The translations under genes were made by a program, and so were the position numbers. Below are positions 37,341 through 46,149 of a stretch of DNA of 64,000 nt, piece after piece. Location: the NCBI RefSeq assembly GCF_000015285.1, contig NC_008709.1, forward strand, positions 496,001 to 560,000, given 5' to 3'. The number at the start of each line of letters is the position of its first letter. Within the stretch, counting starts at the first letter, position 1. This stretch comes from Psychromonas ingrahamii 37 (GTDB lineage Bacteria > Pseudomonadota > Gammaproteobacteria > Enterobacterales > Psychromonadaceae). The notes beneath the pieces were generated by a model. The model was given only the letters and a program-made list of their open reading frames with translations. It had not been told where the DNA came from and made no database searches.

Positions 37341-37430
37341 TGTTGTTTTTTTTAATGTTTTTTTTAATGTTTTTTTTTGTATTTTTTAAGATTTTTTTTG
37401 TTGTTTTTTGTTGTTTATTTTTTTATAAAA
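37341..37430. other. Extreme T-rich tract upstream of the sigma-54 promoter
   Basis: About 90 bases made almost wholly of T runs spaced by AATG, GTA, AAGA or GTTG. It lies 210-315 bp upstream of the sigma-54 promoter, within the 633-bp gap 37070-37702. Phased A/T tracts can bend DNA or bind nucleoid proteins; here this could help the enhancer-bound activator reach the promoter. Confidence 0.55.
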
Positions 37431-37664
37431 AAATCCATTGTTTTTCACAAAAAAAGTTGTAAATTTTACCGACATATCATTATTAATGCTTTCAATTAAT
37501 CACTTAAAAGATCTGTGGTTTTAGATTTTAGTTGTTGATTTTTATCACTTAAATTAAGTGGTGGCATTGTCTGTTACTAGGGGCGTTGGGGTAGATAAAT
37601 TGTTATAAATGATCTTTCTTTGCTGCAGTTGTTTGGGCGTTATATAAAAAAAGGTGAAAATACG

Positions 37665-37689
37665 ACAACTGACCATAAAGGCCAGTTGT
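37665..37689 (-). terminator. Terminator after prsT
   Basis: ACAACTGxCC pairs with GGxCAGTTGT (one mismatch) around ATAAA. On the minus strand it is followed by TTTT and, after a few bases, a T7 run. It would end the long minus-strand EPS operon. Confidence 0.65.
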
Positions 37690-37702
37690 AATAATTTTTA
37701 AT

Positions 37703-40345
37703 TTATTGATTATTTATTTCCAGCAAGTGAGATTTGATTTCTGGCTCATTGGGAGATAATCGCATGGCTTCTTCAATTAACTTTTTGCCCTGCTGCCGTT
37801 CTCCATTCTTATATAAAATCCAGCCGTAAGTATCTAAAATGGCAGCATTTTCAGGCATTAATTTATAGGCTTTCTCAGCTAAGGTGATGGCAATAGGATT
37901 GCCTTGTTCAAAATATAACCAGGCGGAATTGTTTAAGCTGACAACATCATTCGGTGTTTGTTTCAGTTGTGCTTGATAGACCTGCAGAGCTTGCTCTTTC
38001 TTGCCATTATTTTGCAAATAAATTGCTTGGTAGCGTATTGCTGTTAGGCTTTTGGGAAAGGCTTGCTGCCATTCATTAAGAAAAGCCGCCGCTTTTTCTG
38101 AATTATTATTTCCCAATAATAGATACAGTTGGTCTGCAACCTGTTCATCTTTTGTTTTTTGCCAGTAAGCCGTTAACAAATTAATTGCTTGTTGTGGCTT
38201 TTCTTGGGCTACAAATATTCCTGCATACAACCTTGTTGCTAAAGAGCTCTTTGGTAAGATTTTAGCAATCTTATCTGTTATTTTTCGCGCTTCAATATAT
38301 TGTTCTGAGCGGATTTCAATATCAGTTAGTAGGCTTAACAGCGTGATATTTTCGGGTTCTTGCTTAAGTGCTGCGATTAGTATTTCTTTGGCTTTTGGAT
38401 AATCATTTTCTGCGAAAGCTTTACTCGCCTTTAATAAATTAAGTTGTACGGTTAATTGATTAAGGCTTGCTTGATATTTTTGCGGCAGTTCATTTCCCGC
38501 TTCTTTTGCATAACCCGTTGCCAAGTCAAGTTTATTTTGCTGCAGGGTTAACGTTGCCAGCGTTAATGCTAATAGGCTGGCTTCATAATTTTTAGGTAGA
38601 TAGTTGGCAGCCTTTAACGGATCTTTTTGCTGATCTATTAAGCTGCGAACAATACCGGTGTAAGACGTAATTTCCGTCGGATAATAGCTTATGATTTGTT
38701 TGTAATTATCTAGTGTTGATAGCCATTTTTTTTCTATTTTGTTGATCTGGACCAGGCTATAAAGTGCTTGGAGATGGTTATTTTCCAATGCCAAAATCTT
38801 TTCTATTATTTTTCTAGCTTCACCTGATTTGTTTTGATAAATATAGTAGTTTGCGACAATTAATTGTGTATCGGTATTTTCGCTATACATGCTTTTTAAA
38901 TTGGCAACATACTTATCCGCTTCAGTGAATTTTTTAAAAGTAAGCAGTTGACGAAGATATAACATTTGCAATGTATTATTTTCGGGATGAGAAGACAAAA
39001 CAACATAAATGGAGGCTAATGCTTTTTCTGCTTGGGGCTCAGGTAAACTGTTATAATAAAAATTTTCTGTTAACGCGAGACGAATTGATTGTGGTGCTAA
39101 TAATTTAGCTTTATCAAGTGCCATTTTTGCTTTTGTAAACTCTTTTTGTTGTATTGCCGCATTTGCATAAAGTACCCAGGTATCAACATTTCTGTTTTTT
39201 TCAGGTATGTTTTTGAGTAAGTTTAAGACTTCCTCTGATTTGTTTTGCTGCAATTGAGTTGCCATATACAACTCAGTGAGTTTAATCGGGGATATTTCTG
39301 GATCGATAATATCTGTTAAGTATTTTCCTGCACTTTCAGAATTCCCTTCATTGTAGAAAATCAAGGCTAATAAAGTGGCTGATTTTTTGTGCCCGGGATT
39401 ATTATCTAATATTTCTAATAATACCTTTTTAGCAGTTGAAAATTGTTGATTTTCAAATAGTTCAAGCGCACGTGTATACTGCATTGAAACTGACTCTGCC
39501 AGAGGAAACTCTTCGGAGAGAATACGTGTATATATAAGCGCTTCTGAACCGCGGCCTTGTTGTGTTAGCACATTGGCCAAGCTTTGAATAATCTGGATAC
39601 GTTGATAGGTGAAAATATCACTAGTTGGAAGGACGGACAAAGCTTCCGATAATGACTTCTCTGCATTAGTAAGATCCCCGGTTTTAATGTAAATCATACT
39701 TTTAAGGAAGAGCGCTTCGGTGTTCTTTGGCTCTGATTTTATAATTTCATCAAGCGTAGTGAGGGCCGCGCTGTGATTGTCTGAGACAGCTTCAATTTTT
39801 GCAAGTGCAAGCATACTCTTAATTTTATAATCTGGATTTTTTAATGATTCTGTAAAGGCTATCTTTGCCTGTTGTAAATTATTACTTAAAAGCAACTGTT
39901 GCGCTTTTACAAACTGCAAATGTTGAGGTTTATTTTGTAAAATTTCTGTCTGATGCTCGATTAGGCTTTGAGCCGAGATTACTTTTCCAGATTGTTGATA
40001 AGCATCTAGCAGTGCAAAATAATATTCAACATCTTTAATACCTGTAAAAGATTCAAGCAGTTTAACGCTTTCTAGCGGTTGCCCTGATTCCTGGTTGATC
40101 TTTGTTATGATCAAATAACCATCAATACTGGTTGGATCTATTTTAATCGCATCATTGGCAGCACTAAATGCAGCTTTAAATTGGTATGCATCAAGGTATG
40201 ATTGACCCTGTGCAAGGTAGGCATCTTTGTTGGTGCTCTTCTGTACCTCTTTAGATTCTCCGCAGGCAGAAAGAAAGATAGTTGTTACAAGCATTGATAT
40301 CGTTAATGCTTTGTCTATTTGAAGATTAAAAAATTTTAATTTCAT
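37703..40345 (-). CDS. prsT: PEP-CTERM system TPR-repeat lipoprotein PrsT
   Basis: An 880-aa protein with a lipoprotein signal (TIFLSAC, Cys at about 28), then an almost unbroken series of TPR repeats, such as NTEALFLKSMIYIKTGDLTN and EPENITLLSLLTDIEIRSEQ. Length and layout match PrsT, a scaffold lipoprotein of exosortase/EPS loci. It follows prsR by 43 bp and is the last gene of the operon. It is probably periplasmic, coordinating polymer export or the sorting machinery. Confidence 0.9.
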   Translation of the reverse strand: MKLKFFNLQIDKALTISMLVTTIFLSACGESKEVQKSTNKDAYLAQGQSYLDAYQFKAAFSAANDAIKIDPTSIDGYLIITKINQESGQPLESVKLLESFTGIKDVEYYFALLDAYQQSGKVISAQSLIEHQTEILQNKPQHLQFVKAQQLLLSNNLQQAKIAFTESLKNPDYKIKSMLALAKIEAVSDNHSAALTTLDEIIKSEPKNTEALFLKSMIYIKTGDLTNAEKSLSEALSVLPTSDIFTYQRIQIIQSLANVLTQQGRGSEALIYTRILSEEFPLAESVSMQYTRALELFENQQFSTAKKVLLEILDNNPGHKKSATLLALIFYNEGNSESAGKYLTDIIDPEISPIKLTELYMATQLQQNKSEEVLNLLKNIPEKNRNVDTWVLYANAAIQQKEFTKAKMALDKAKLLAPQSIRLALTENFYYNSLPEPQAEKALASIYVVLSSHPENNTLQMLYLRQLLTFKKFTEADKYVANLKSMYSENTDTQLIVANYYIYQNKSGEARKIIEKILALENNHLQALYSLVQINKIEKKWLSTLDNYKQIISYYPTEITSYTGIVRSLIDQQKDPLKAANYLPKNYEASLLALTLATLTLQQNKLDLATGYAKEAGNELPQKYQASLNQLTVQLNLLKASKAFAENDYPKAKEILIAALKQEPENITLLSLLTDIEIRSEQYIEARKITDKIAKILPKSSLATRLYAGIFVAQEKPQQAINLLTAYWQKTKDEQVADQLYLLLGNNNSEKAAAFLNEWQQAFPKSLTAIRYQAIYLQNNGKKEQALQVYQAQLKQTPNDVVSLNNSAWLYFEQGNPIAITLAEKAYKLMPENAAILDTYGWILYKNGERQQGKKLIEEAMRLSPNEPEIKSHLLEINNQ

Positions 40346-40388
40346 ATTTATCTTACCTATTCAAATTGGCTTTAATATATAGCCAGTA

Positions 40389-41744
40389 TTACAGAGGGGT
40401 ATTTAAATGATGCTTTTTCATTAAGTCATAGAGTGTCGGTCTGGTTATGCCAAGTGATTTTGCGGCCGCAGAAATGTTATTATCAGTTGCATTAAGTGTT
40501 GTTTTTAGTGCGTTTATTTCAGCACTTTCTCTAATCACTTTTAAGCTAAGCGGGCTACTGTCAGATGATTTTAATCCGATATCTTCTGCTGTTATATTTT
40601 TTTGCTCACACATAATGGCTGCACGAGTTATTTTATTGTTAAGTTCTCGGATATTACCGGGCCATGAATACGCTTCTATTGCATTAATTGCATCTTTAGT
40701 AAAACCTGTGACTTTTAGGTTTTCTTTTTGAGTGTACTTTTGAAGCAGATAGCGGGCTAATAGGACTTTATCGGAGCCTCGCTCTCTTAATGGAGGGATA
40801 TCTATTTGTATCTCTGCGATCCGATAATAGAGATCTTCGCGGAATTCACCGCTAGCCATCATTTCTTCTAAATTTCTATTAGTGGCGCAAACAATCCGAG
40901 TGTCCAGGTGGATTAATTTGCGACCGCCAATACGTTCAATTACTTTTTCTTGTAGAAAGCGCAGTAACTTGGCTTGTAATAGTAGTGGCATTTCACCTAT
41001 TTCATCGAGAAATACTGTTCCACCATTTGCTAGTTCTAATTTACCGAGTGTACTTTTTATTGCCCCTGTATAGGCACCTTTTTCATAGCCAAACAGTTCA
41101 CTTTCAAATAAATTTTCAGGAAGAGCAGCGCAGTTAATGGCAACAAAGGGATGTTCATTGCGGGTACTTAATGCATGCAGTGATTTTGCTAATACCTCTT
41201 TGCCGGTACCACTTTCACCTAAGAGTAAGCAAGCTGCGCTGGTGGGGGCAACTTTTTCGATTAGCTTACAAATAGTTAACATGCGTTCATCTGCAGTAAT
41301 TAGTCCTTCAAGATGACTGCTTTTAGATAAATTAAAAATTCTATTTTTGGTTTCAAGTTGGTGCATATGAAATGCACGTTGTACGATAAGTGCCAAAGTA
41401 TCAGGATTTACCGGTTTACTGTAAAAATCATAGGCACCAAGGCTGACCGCTTTTAAGGCATGTTCATTGCAATCATTGCCGGTCATCACAATTAACTTCA
41501 TATGTGGATTTATGGACAGGGCTTGTTGTACCAAAGAAAAACCTTGGGTTACACCGTCAGGATCAGGGGGCAAACCTAAATCTTGCACCATTACTTGTGG
41601 TTCATGTAAACGAATAGCAGCAATTGCATTATCTAAGCTTGCTGCAACAACAACACTGTAATCAGAAAAATGCCATTTAAGCTGCGTTTGCAGCCCTATA
41701 TCATCTTCAACAATTAATAATGTTTTAGTTTCGTTTTTTGACAA
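40389..41744 (-). CDS. prsR: PEP-CTERM-box response regulator PrsR (sigma-54 activator)
   Basis: 451 aa. Receiver domain (about 1-120, phospho-Asp in MVQDLGLPP at about 54), AAA+ sigma-54 domain (about 135-380) with Walker A GESGTGKE, the GAYTGA loop (a normal variant of GAFTGA) and GGTVFLDEIGEMP, then a Fis-type helix-turn-helix (about 410-448, AAAKSLGITRPTLYDLMKKH). Partner of the kinase PrsK. It would drive sigma-54 promoters of PEP-CTERM and EPS genes, such as the one at 37115. Confidence 0.94.
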   Translation of the reverse strand: MSKNETKTLLIVEDDIGLQTQLKWHFSDYSVVVAASLDNAIAAIRLHEPQVMVQDLGLPPDPDGVTQGFSLVQQALSINPHMKLIVMTGNDCNEHALKAVSLGAYDFYSKPVNPDTLALIVQRAFHMHQLETKNRIFNLSKSSHLEGLITADERMLTICKLIEKVAPTSAACLLLGESGTGKEVLAKSLHALSTRNEHPFVAINCAALPENLFESELFGYEKGAYTGAIKSTLGKLELANGGTVFLDEIGEMPLLLQAKLLRFLQEKVIERIGGRKLIHLDTRIVCATNRNLEEMMASGEFREDLYYRIAEIQIDIPPLRERGSDKVLLARYLLQKYTQKENLKVTGFTKDAINAIEAYSWPGNIRELNNKITRAAIMCEQKNITAEDIGLKSSDSSPLSLKVIRESAEINALKTTLNATDNNISAAAKSLGITRPTLYDLMKKHHLNTPL

Positions 41745-41769
41745 AATAGTTCCTTAAAAATTAATTGCT

Positions 41770-43167
41770 TCAGTATTTATAAGCAATTCTGCTTGTATAG
41801 TGTTGTTCTTCATAACCAGAGGTTTTCTGGATATTTTCTTGTTTTTCAAAAGCGGCGCTAAGCTGGATATACAGTGAGTGAGTTACATTATATTTTGCAG
41901 AAACTTCTGCTTCAGTCACTTTTTTTATTGCACTACTTGTTAGATCTGTCCTGAGATAACTGACCAGTAAACTGGAGCTTAAGTTTTCTGTTAATGACCA
42001 TGTTAGTTTGCCTAAAGCACCTGCTTCAGTTACTTTTTTTATTGCACTGCTTGTTAAGTCTGTTCTGCGATAACTGACCGATAAATCAGATCTTAAATAT
42101 TCTGTTAATGACCATGTCAGTCCGCCAAAAGCACCATATTTATCTTTAATATCAATCTCATCTATGGCTGTCAATTGATCGCTACGCTCGAAGTCAAAAC
42201 GTAGGTTACTAACTAATTTATCATTTAGTATTATATATTGATGTTCTAATGATAAAGATGTGTACCAAAAAAAACTATTTTCCACAAAGGCTATTGGTTG
42301 ATCTGTTTCGAACTCTCGAGATGAATCGGTCAGTGTTTTAGATGCGTTAAAAGTAAATAAATGCTTCCTCATTTGTGCATTAATAGTGAATCCATACTGT
42401 TCGCCATTATTTTTCGCACTTAGACTGTCAACCCATGTTTTTCCTATATTCAGCGAGTAGGTTCCTAATAGATAACTCCGTGTTAATTTTGTGTCTAGTT
42501 TTTGTTGTCTGTATTCCTCATTTAAATCATCAAACTTTTTTTTGCTGCCAGAATAGCTTACCTGAACTTGAGACTTCTCACTTAGAGCGTATTGCCAGCT
42601 AATCAGTGCTTCATTGCTATTGCTATCACTCTTTGCCCCATCCCCCGCAAACCAAGTTTCTGTGTGATCTGCACCAACAATAAAGGTAGTTCGATCTGAG
42701 TAAGGAAGAGACCACTGCAAGCCCGCTTTCAGAAAATCATTTTCATTCTGATTATTCTCATCATTAGCTTGGCTTGGATCGATAAGATAACGCCGGCGTT
42801 TATGGGCAAGATTCAGAAGTAGGTTTTTACTGAAAACTTGCTGTGAAATTAATGCATTACCCGTCCAATAATTATTTTCTTGTAATTCCTCTTTATTTTC
42901 TTTTGTATATTCGGCGTCATAAGTAAGTGCAATATCAGTCGTTGTAAATTTTTTTTTGTAACCTAGTGCCATATCAGCTGTTGCTGAGCGAGCTGTTTGC
43001 TTGTTATCTGTTGATTTATAAATATTGTCACTTACTATATAGCCAGCTCCAAGTTCTACAAATGAGCTTTGCTTATCGGTTGTTGATGCTGCAGCATGAG
43101 TTTGAAATAAGAGAGCAAAAAAAAAGATACTTGGACATGATTGAGTAGATATTTTGTTAATCTTCAT
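41770..43167 (-). CDS. Outer-membrane beta-barrel of the PEP-CTERM/EPS system
   Basis: About 465 aa from MKINKIS; an upstream in-frame start at 43203 would lie inside the preceding gene. A signal peptide (ending HAAA) is followed by alternating polar and hydrophobic beta strands and a C-terminal Tyr (RIAYKY), as in outer-membrane barrels. It belongs to the PEP-CTERM-associated outer-membrane protein type found between the kinase and prsR, and may form the outer-membrane exit for the polymer. It contains a 38-residue tandem duplication near the C-terminus. Confidence 0.78.
   Translation of the reverse strand: MKINKISTQSCPSIFFFALLFQTHAAASTTDKQSSFVELGAGYIVSDNIYKSTDNKQTARSATADMALGYKKKFTTTDIALTYDAEYTKENKEELQENNYWTGNALISQQVFSKNLLLNLAHKRRRYLIDPSQANDENNQNENDFLKAGLQWSLPYSDRTTFIVGADHTETWFAGDGAKSDSNSNEALISWQYALSEKSQVQVSYSGSKKKFDDLNEEYRQQKLDTKLTRSYLLGTYSLNIGKTWVDSLSAKNNGEQYGFTINAQMRKHLFTFNASKTLTDSSREFETDQPIAFVENSFFWYTSLSLEHQYIILNDKLVSNLRFDFERSDQLTAIDEIDIKDKYGAFGGLTWSLTEYLRSDLSVSYRRTDLTSSAIKKVTEAGALGKLTWSLTENLSSSLLVSYLRTDLTSSAIKKVTEAEVSAKYNVTHSLYIQLSAAFEKQENIQKTSGYEEQHYTSRIAYKY
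41908..42135 (-). repeat. 114-bp in-frame tandem duplication inside the barrel gene
   Basis: Two adjacent 38-codon units, each containing the wording LTWSLTE, SVSYRRTDL or LVSYLRTDL, and TSSAIKKVTEA. The offset of the shared TTCAGT(T/C)ACT is exactly 114 bp (41911 and 42025). A unit of this length equals two beta strands plus loops, so one hairpin of the barrel was duplicated. Confidence 0.88.
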
Positions 43168-43174
43168 AAGTATC

Positions 43175-43927
43175 TCATTTATTGTTAAGAATAATGCCTG
43201 CAAGTTTATCGTTACTAATTAGCTCAATGCCTGTCTGAATTTGTGATTCACTTGTCTGCCCATAGCGCACTACTAAAATAGCCATATCGCAAATTGACGC
43301 TAAAATCTGGCTTTCAGCATAATATCCAATAGGGGGCGTATCGAGAATAATAAAACGATCTGGATAGCGTTTTTTGGCCATCTCTATGAATTTTTCCATC
43401 TTCTCTGATGAAAAGTTTTCTGCTGCGTGTTCAGTTTTAGATCCAGCTGGAATAATTCTTATCCGCCGGATGCCTGATGGATAGATAATATCCTCTATTT
43501 CCTGGGTATCTTCCTCAAGAAAATTAGACAAACCAAATTTTGGTTTTTCTTTAAGGTAGTTATCTAAACTAGGAGTGTAATTATTGCAATCAATAATTAA
43601 TGCCGTTTTTCTATGATCCAAGGCAATACTAGCGGCTAAATTCACAGCAACATGCGTTGTACCCGAGCCTTGGTTAGTGCTAGAAAGCATGCAGACAAAA
43701 TTTTTGTTATTAGCCTTTTTTAATATTTTAGTGCGTAATTCACGATAATTATTGAGTGATTTTTCATCCCCGCAACCGGGATAAATTATTTTTAATGCGT
43801 CAAGTTCATCGGACGTTAATAACCAGTCATCATTCATTTCTCGAATTTGTTTTCGACTATCATCGGAGATATTCAGTGCGTTATGATTTCTCTCAGTGAT
43901 CTGTTTTTCTAAAGGCATAACTGTCAT
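43175..43927 (-). CDS. XrtA-associated tyrosine-kinase-like ATPase (CpsD/BY-kinase type)
   Basis: A 250-aa cytoplasmic protein with the BY-kinase fold: NYRELRTKIL entry helix, Walker-A-like STNQGSGTTHVAVNLA, Walker A' ALIIDCNN, Walker B FIILDTPP. The Walker A lysine is replaced by Thr (GSGTT), and the C-terminal Tyr cluster typical of these kinases is absent (it ends ILNNK). It may be a non-catalytic regulator of the chain-length protein, whose gene overlaps it by 4 bp (ATGA). Confidence 0.8.
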   Translation of the reverse strand: MTVMPLEKQITERNHNALNISDDSRKQIREMNDDWLLTSDELDALKIIYPGCGDEKSLNNYRELRTKILKKANNKNFVCMLSSTNQGSGTTHVAVNLAASIALDHRKTALIIDCNNYTPSLDNYLKEKPKFGLSNFLEEDTQEIEDIIYPSGIRRIRIIPAGSKTEHAAENFSSEKMEKFIEMAKKRYPDRFIILDTPPIGYYAESQILASICDMAILVVRYGQTSESQIQTGIELISNDKLAGIILNNK

Positions 43928-45489
43928 CTTATCCGCTCCATTAATAGAGAATACAGTGGCGTAAATAGCTCTGATATTGGGTAGTCATAGCGATGACTAA
44001 TGGCAATGCCGACATAAACAGTTACAACAAATAGCAAAGCAAAAAGAAAGGCTATATTTTCTGACCTTTTTTTGTTTCTTTCAGAGCTATTAAGCTTATG
44101 ATCAATACTGACAAGCAGTGGCACATTGGTAAATTGTGCAAGTTGAGATGCAAAACGGATTTTATTCTCTAGCAGTATTTTAACTAAAAACAGCGAAACT
44201 AGTAGTAAGAAACCTAGAACAGGACCCGCAATAAAAAAATGTAAAAAGCGTGGACCCGATGGTAGTGTTGGATAGCTTGCTGGTTCCTGCACTTTGTAAT
44301 TAACCCCTTGTCCCTCAATATCAAGTACCATTGATAATCGAGCTTTCTCTTTATTGGCAAGCATGTCTTCATATAGCCCTTTGATTACACCGTAATCTCT
44401 GTTTAATTCGGAAAGCTCTGCCTGGTTGTTGGCTATACGTTTACGTCGCTCAGAGGCTTTTTCGAGCAGTACATTAAAGGCATTAAGTCTATTTACTTCG
44501 GTATTGTATGAAACTTGTGCCGTCGACAATTTACTACTAATTTCCTGGTATAAGGGGTTAAATTCAGCACCTACTTGAGACTTGTCCTTTTCTTTAAAGG
44601 TCAAATTTGTGACGTTTTTTTCCATATCACTAATCTGATATCTGACTTCAAGGACTTCAGGATAATCGTCCTTGTAACTTAGTAACAAGTGATCAAGATA
44701 TTGTCGTAACTCTTTAAGTCGACGGTGATAGATAGCTGCCTCATAATCATTAGATGAAAACTTATCTTGGGATTTCAATTGATTTTTGAGTGAGGAGATT
44801 TGTGTTAAAATCTCCATTTGATAAATCTTCATATCTTCAATGTTATTACGTAACTCTGATATCCGAGACTCTACCTCTGATTCTGTTCCATCTAAATGGC
44901 TGGACTTAAATATTTTCAATTTTTTTTCAGCTAACAGCAACTGGTCTTTATAACTTTCAACTTGTTTTTCAATAAAATTATATGCACTACGGCTTTCATT
45001 TTTTTTGGTATTTGCACTATCTTCCACAAATAACGATACGACTTCATTAAGTAGGCGAAATGTTATATCGGGGGTAGCATCCTGATAAGATATTTTCAGA
45101 TAGTTGTCTGACATGCCTTCAACGTTGATGCTGTGCCGTAAAGAGGCCCACTTGTCTGCTAAAAGCTGCGGTGTTGGAAAGGCGTTTTTTCCATATACAG
45201 CATCAATCACTTTATTTAATTGCCGAGGAGAGAATATGACATCACGAACTTGTGCAGTTTTGCTTTGTTTTACGTTGGTAATTGATGTTTGCTGACTTAG
45301 CAGTGGTTTGATTATATTTTGAGTATCAGCAAAAATAGTCGTCTCACTGCGAAATACTGATGGCTTATATATTCCTATTGCTAAAATAGAAAAACTAATC
45401 ACAGTAACAAGTAATGCTGCCTTGAATTTTCTTAGGCATACTTCTTGCCATGCCGCTGCTATGTATTTAAATATTTCATTAATTTCCAT
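43924..45489 (-). CDS. Polysaccharide chain-length determinant (Wzz/GNVR-type, XrtA-associated)
   Basis: 521 aa. Membrane helices at about residues 22-40 and 410-432, with a further hydrophobic stretch near 475-492. A long coiled-coil periplasmic part lies between (NFIEKQVESYKDQLLLAEKK...SRISELRNNIEDM), then RDYGVIKGLYEDML and the PxxP-like VQEPASYPTLPSGPRFLH before the last helix. It controls polymer length and works with the kinase-like protein made from the overlapping gene. It follows the export-protein gene by 2 bp. Confidence 0.88.
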   Translation of the reverse strand: MEINEIFKYIAAAWQEVCLRKFKAALLVTVISFSILAIGIYKPSVFRSETTIFADTQNIIKPLLSQQTSITNVKQSKTAQVRDVIFSPRQLNKVIDAVYGKNAFPTPQLLADKWASLRHSINVEGMSDNYLKISYQDATPDITFRLLNEVVSLFVEDSANTKKNESRSAYNFIEKQVESYKDQLLLAEKKLKIFKSSHLDGTESEVESRISELRNNIEDMKIYQMEILTQISSLKNQLKSQDKFSSNDYEAAIYHRRLKELRQYLDHLLLSYKDDYPEVLEVRYQISDMEKNVTNLTFKEKDKSQVGAEFNPLYQEISSKLSTAQVSYNTEVNRLNAFNVLLEKASERRKRIANNQAELSELNRDYGVIKGLYEDMLANKEKARLSMVLDIEGQGVNYKVQEPASYPTLPSGPRFLHFFIAGPVLGFLLLVSLFLVKILLENKIRFASQLAQFTNVPLLVSIDHKLNSSERNKKRSENIAFLFALLFVVTVYVGIAISHRYDYPISELFTPLYSLLMERIR

Positions 45490-45491
45490 GA

Positions 45492-46100
45492 TTAAAATAT
45501 ACTCTCTGGGACAATTAGGATATCTGATGGCCTTAACTCGTAATTAGTCGATATATCGCCTTGTTTTATTATGCGCTTAAGTTTTATTGAATAACGTTTA
45601 ATTCCGCTATCAGTTTTTCGGTATAAAATTGCGTTATCACCATTAGAAAAAGGGTTTAACCCACCAGCCTGTAGGACTAAATCGAGTACTGTCATTCCTT
45701 CTCTATAGGGAATAGATAGAGGTGTTTGCACAGCGCCTGTGATACGTACTCGAGATAGGAACTCGGCACTCATCGCAGAGCTTACAATAACGGTGACTTC
45801 TGGACTTCGGATAAACTTTTTGAGGTTATTGTTAAGCTCTGCCGCTAGCGCCTCTGCAGAAAGACCGACCGCTTGAGCATCGCCAACGAGTGGAACTGAT
45901 ATTTTTCCATCGGGGCGGACGGTAACGCTTAATGATAATTCTGGATTTTTCCAAACATTAATAGATAACTGATCGCCTACACCTATTTTGTATTCAGGTG
46001 CCGTTATGATCTCCTTAGAATCCATCTGCTGAAGGAGTTCTGTTGAAGAGCAACTTGCCAGCATGTAAATGGCGAAAGTAAGTAGTAAAGTTTTTATCAT
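45492..46100 (-). CDS. Polysaccharide export protein (Wza-like outer-membrane lipoprotein)
   Basis: 202 aa. Lipoprotein signal (IYMLASC, Cys at about 16). Poly_export domain (about 38-110, YKIGVGDQLSINVWKNPELS and VRPDGKISVPLVGDAQA), then one SLBB-type domain (about 120-155, VRITGAVQTPLSIPY and GLNPFSNGDNAILYR). It is shorter than Wza, as is usual for PEP-CTERM-linked export proteins. Followed after 2 bp by the chain-length gene. Confidence 0.9.
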   Translation of the reverse strand: MIKTLLLTFAIYMLASCSSTELLQQMDSKEIITAPEYKIGVGDQLSINVWKNPELSLSVTVRPDGKISVPLVGDAQAVGLSAEALAAELNNNLKKFIRSPEVTVIVSSAMSAEFLSRVRITGAVQTPLSIPYREGMTVLDLVLQAGGLNPFSNGDNAILYRKTDSGIKRYSIKLKRIIKQGDISTNYELRPSDILIVPESIF

Positions 46101-46149
46101 TTTATCCTCTAAAGTCTATTAACAAATGTTTATCTCTAAGTTAATGATT

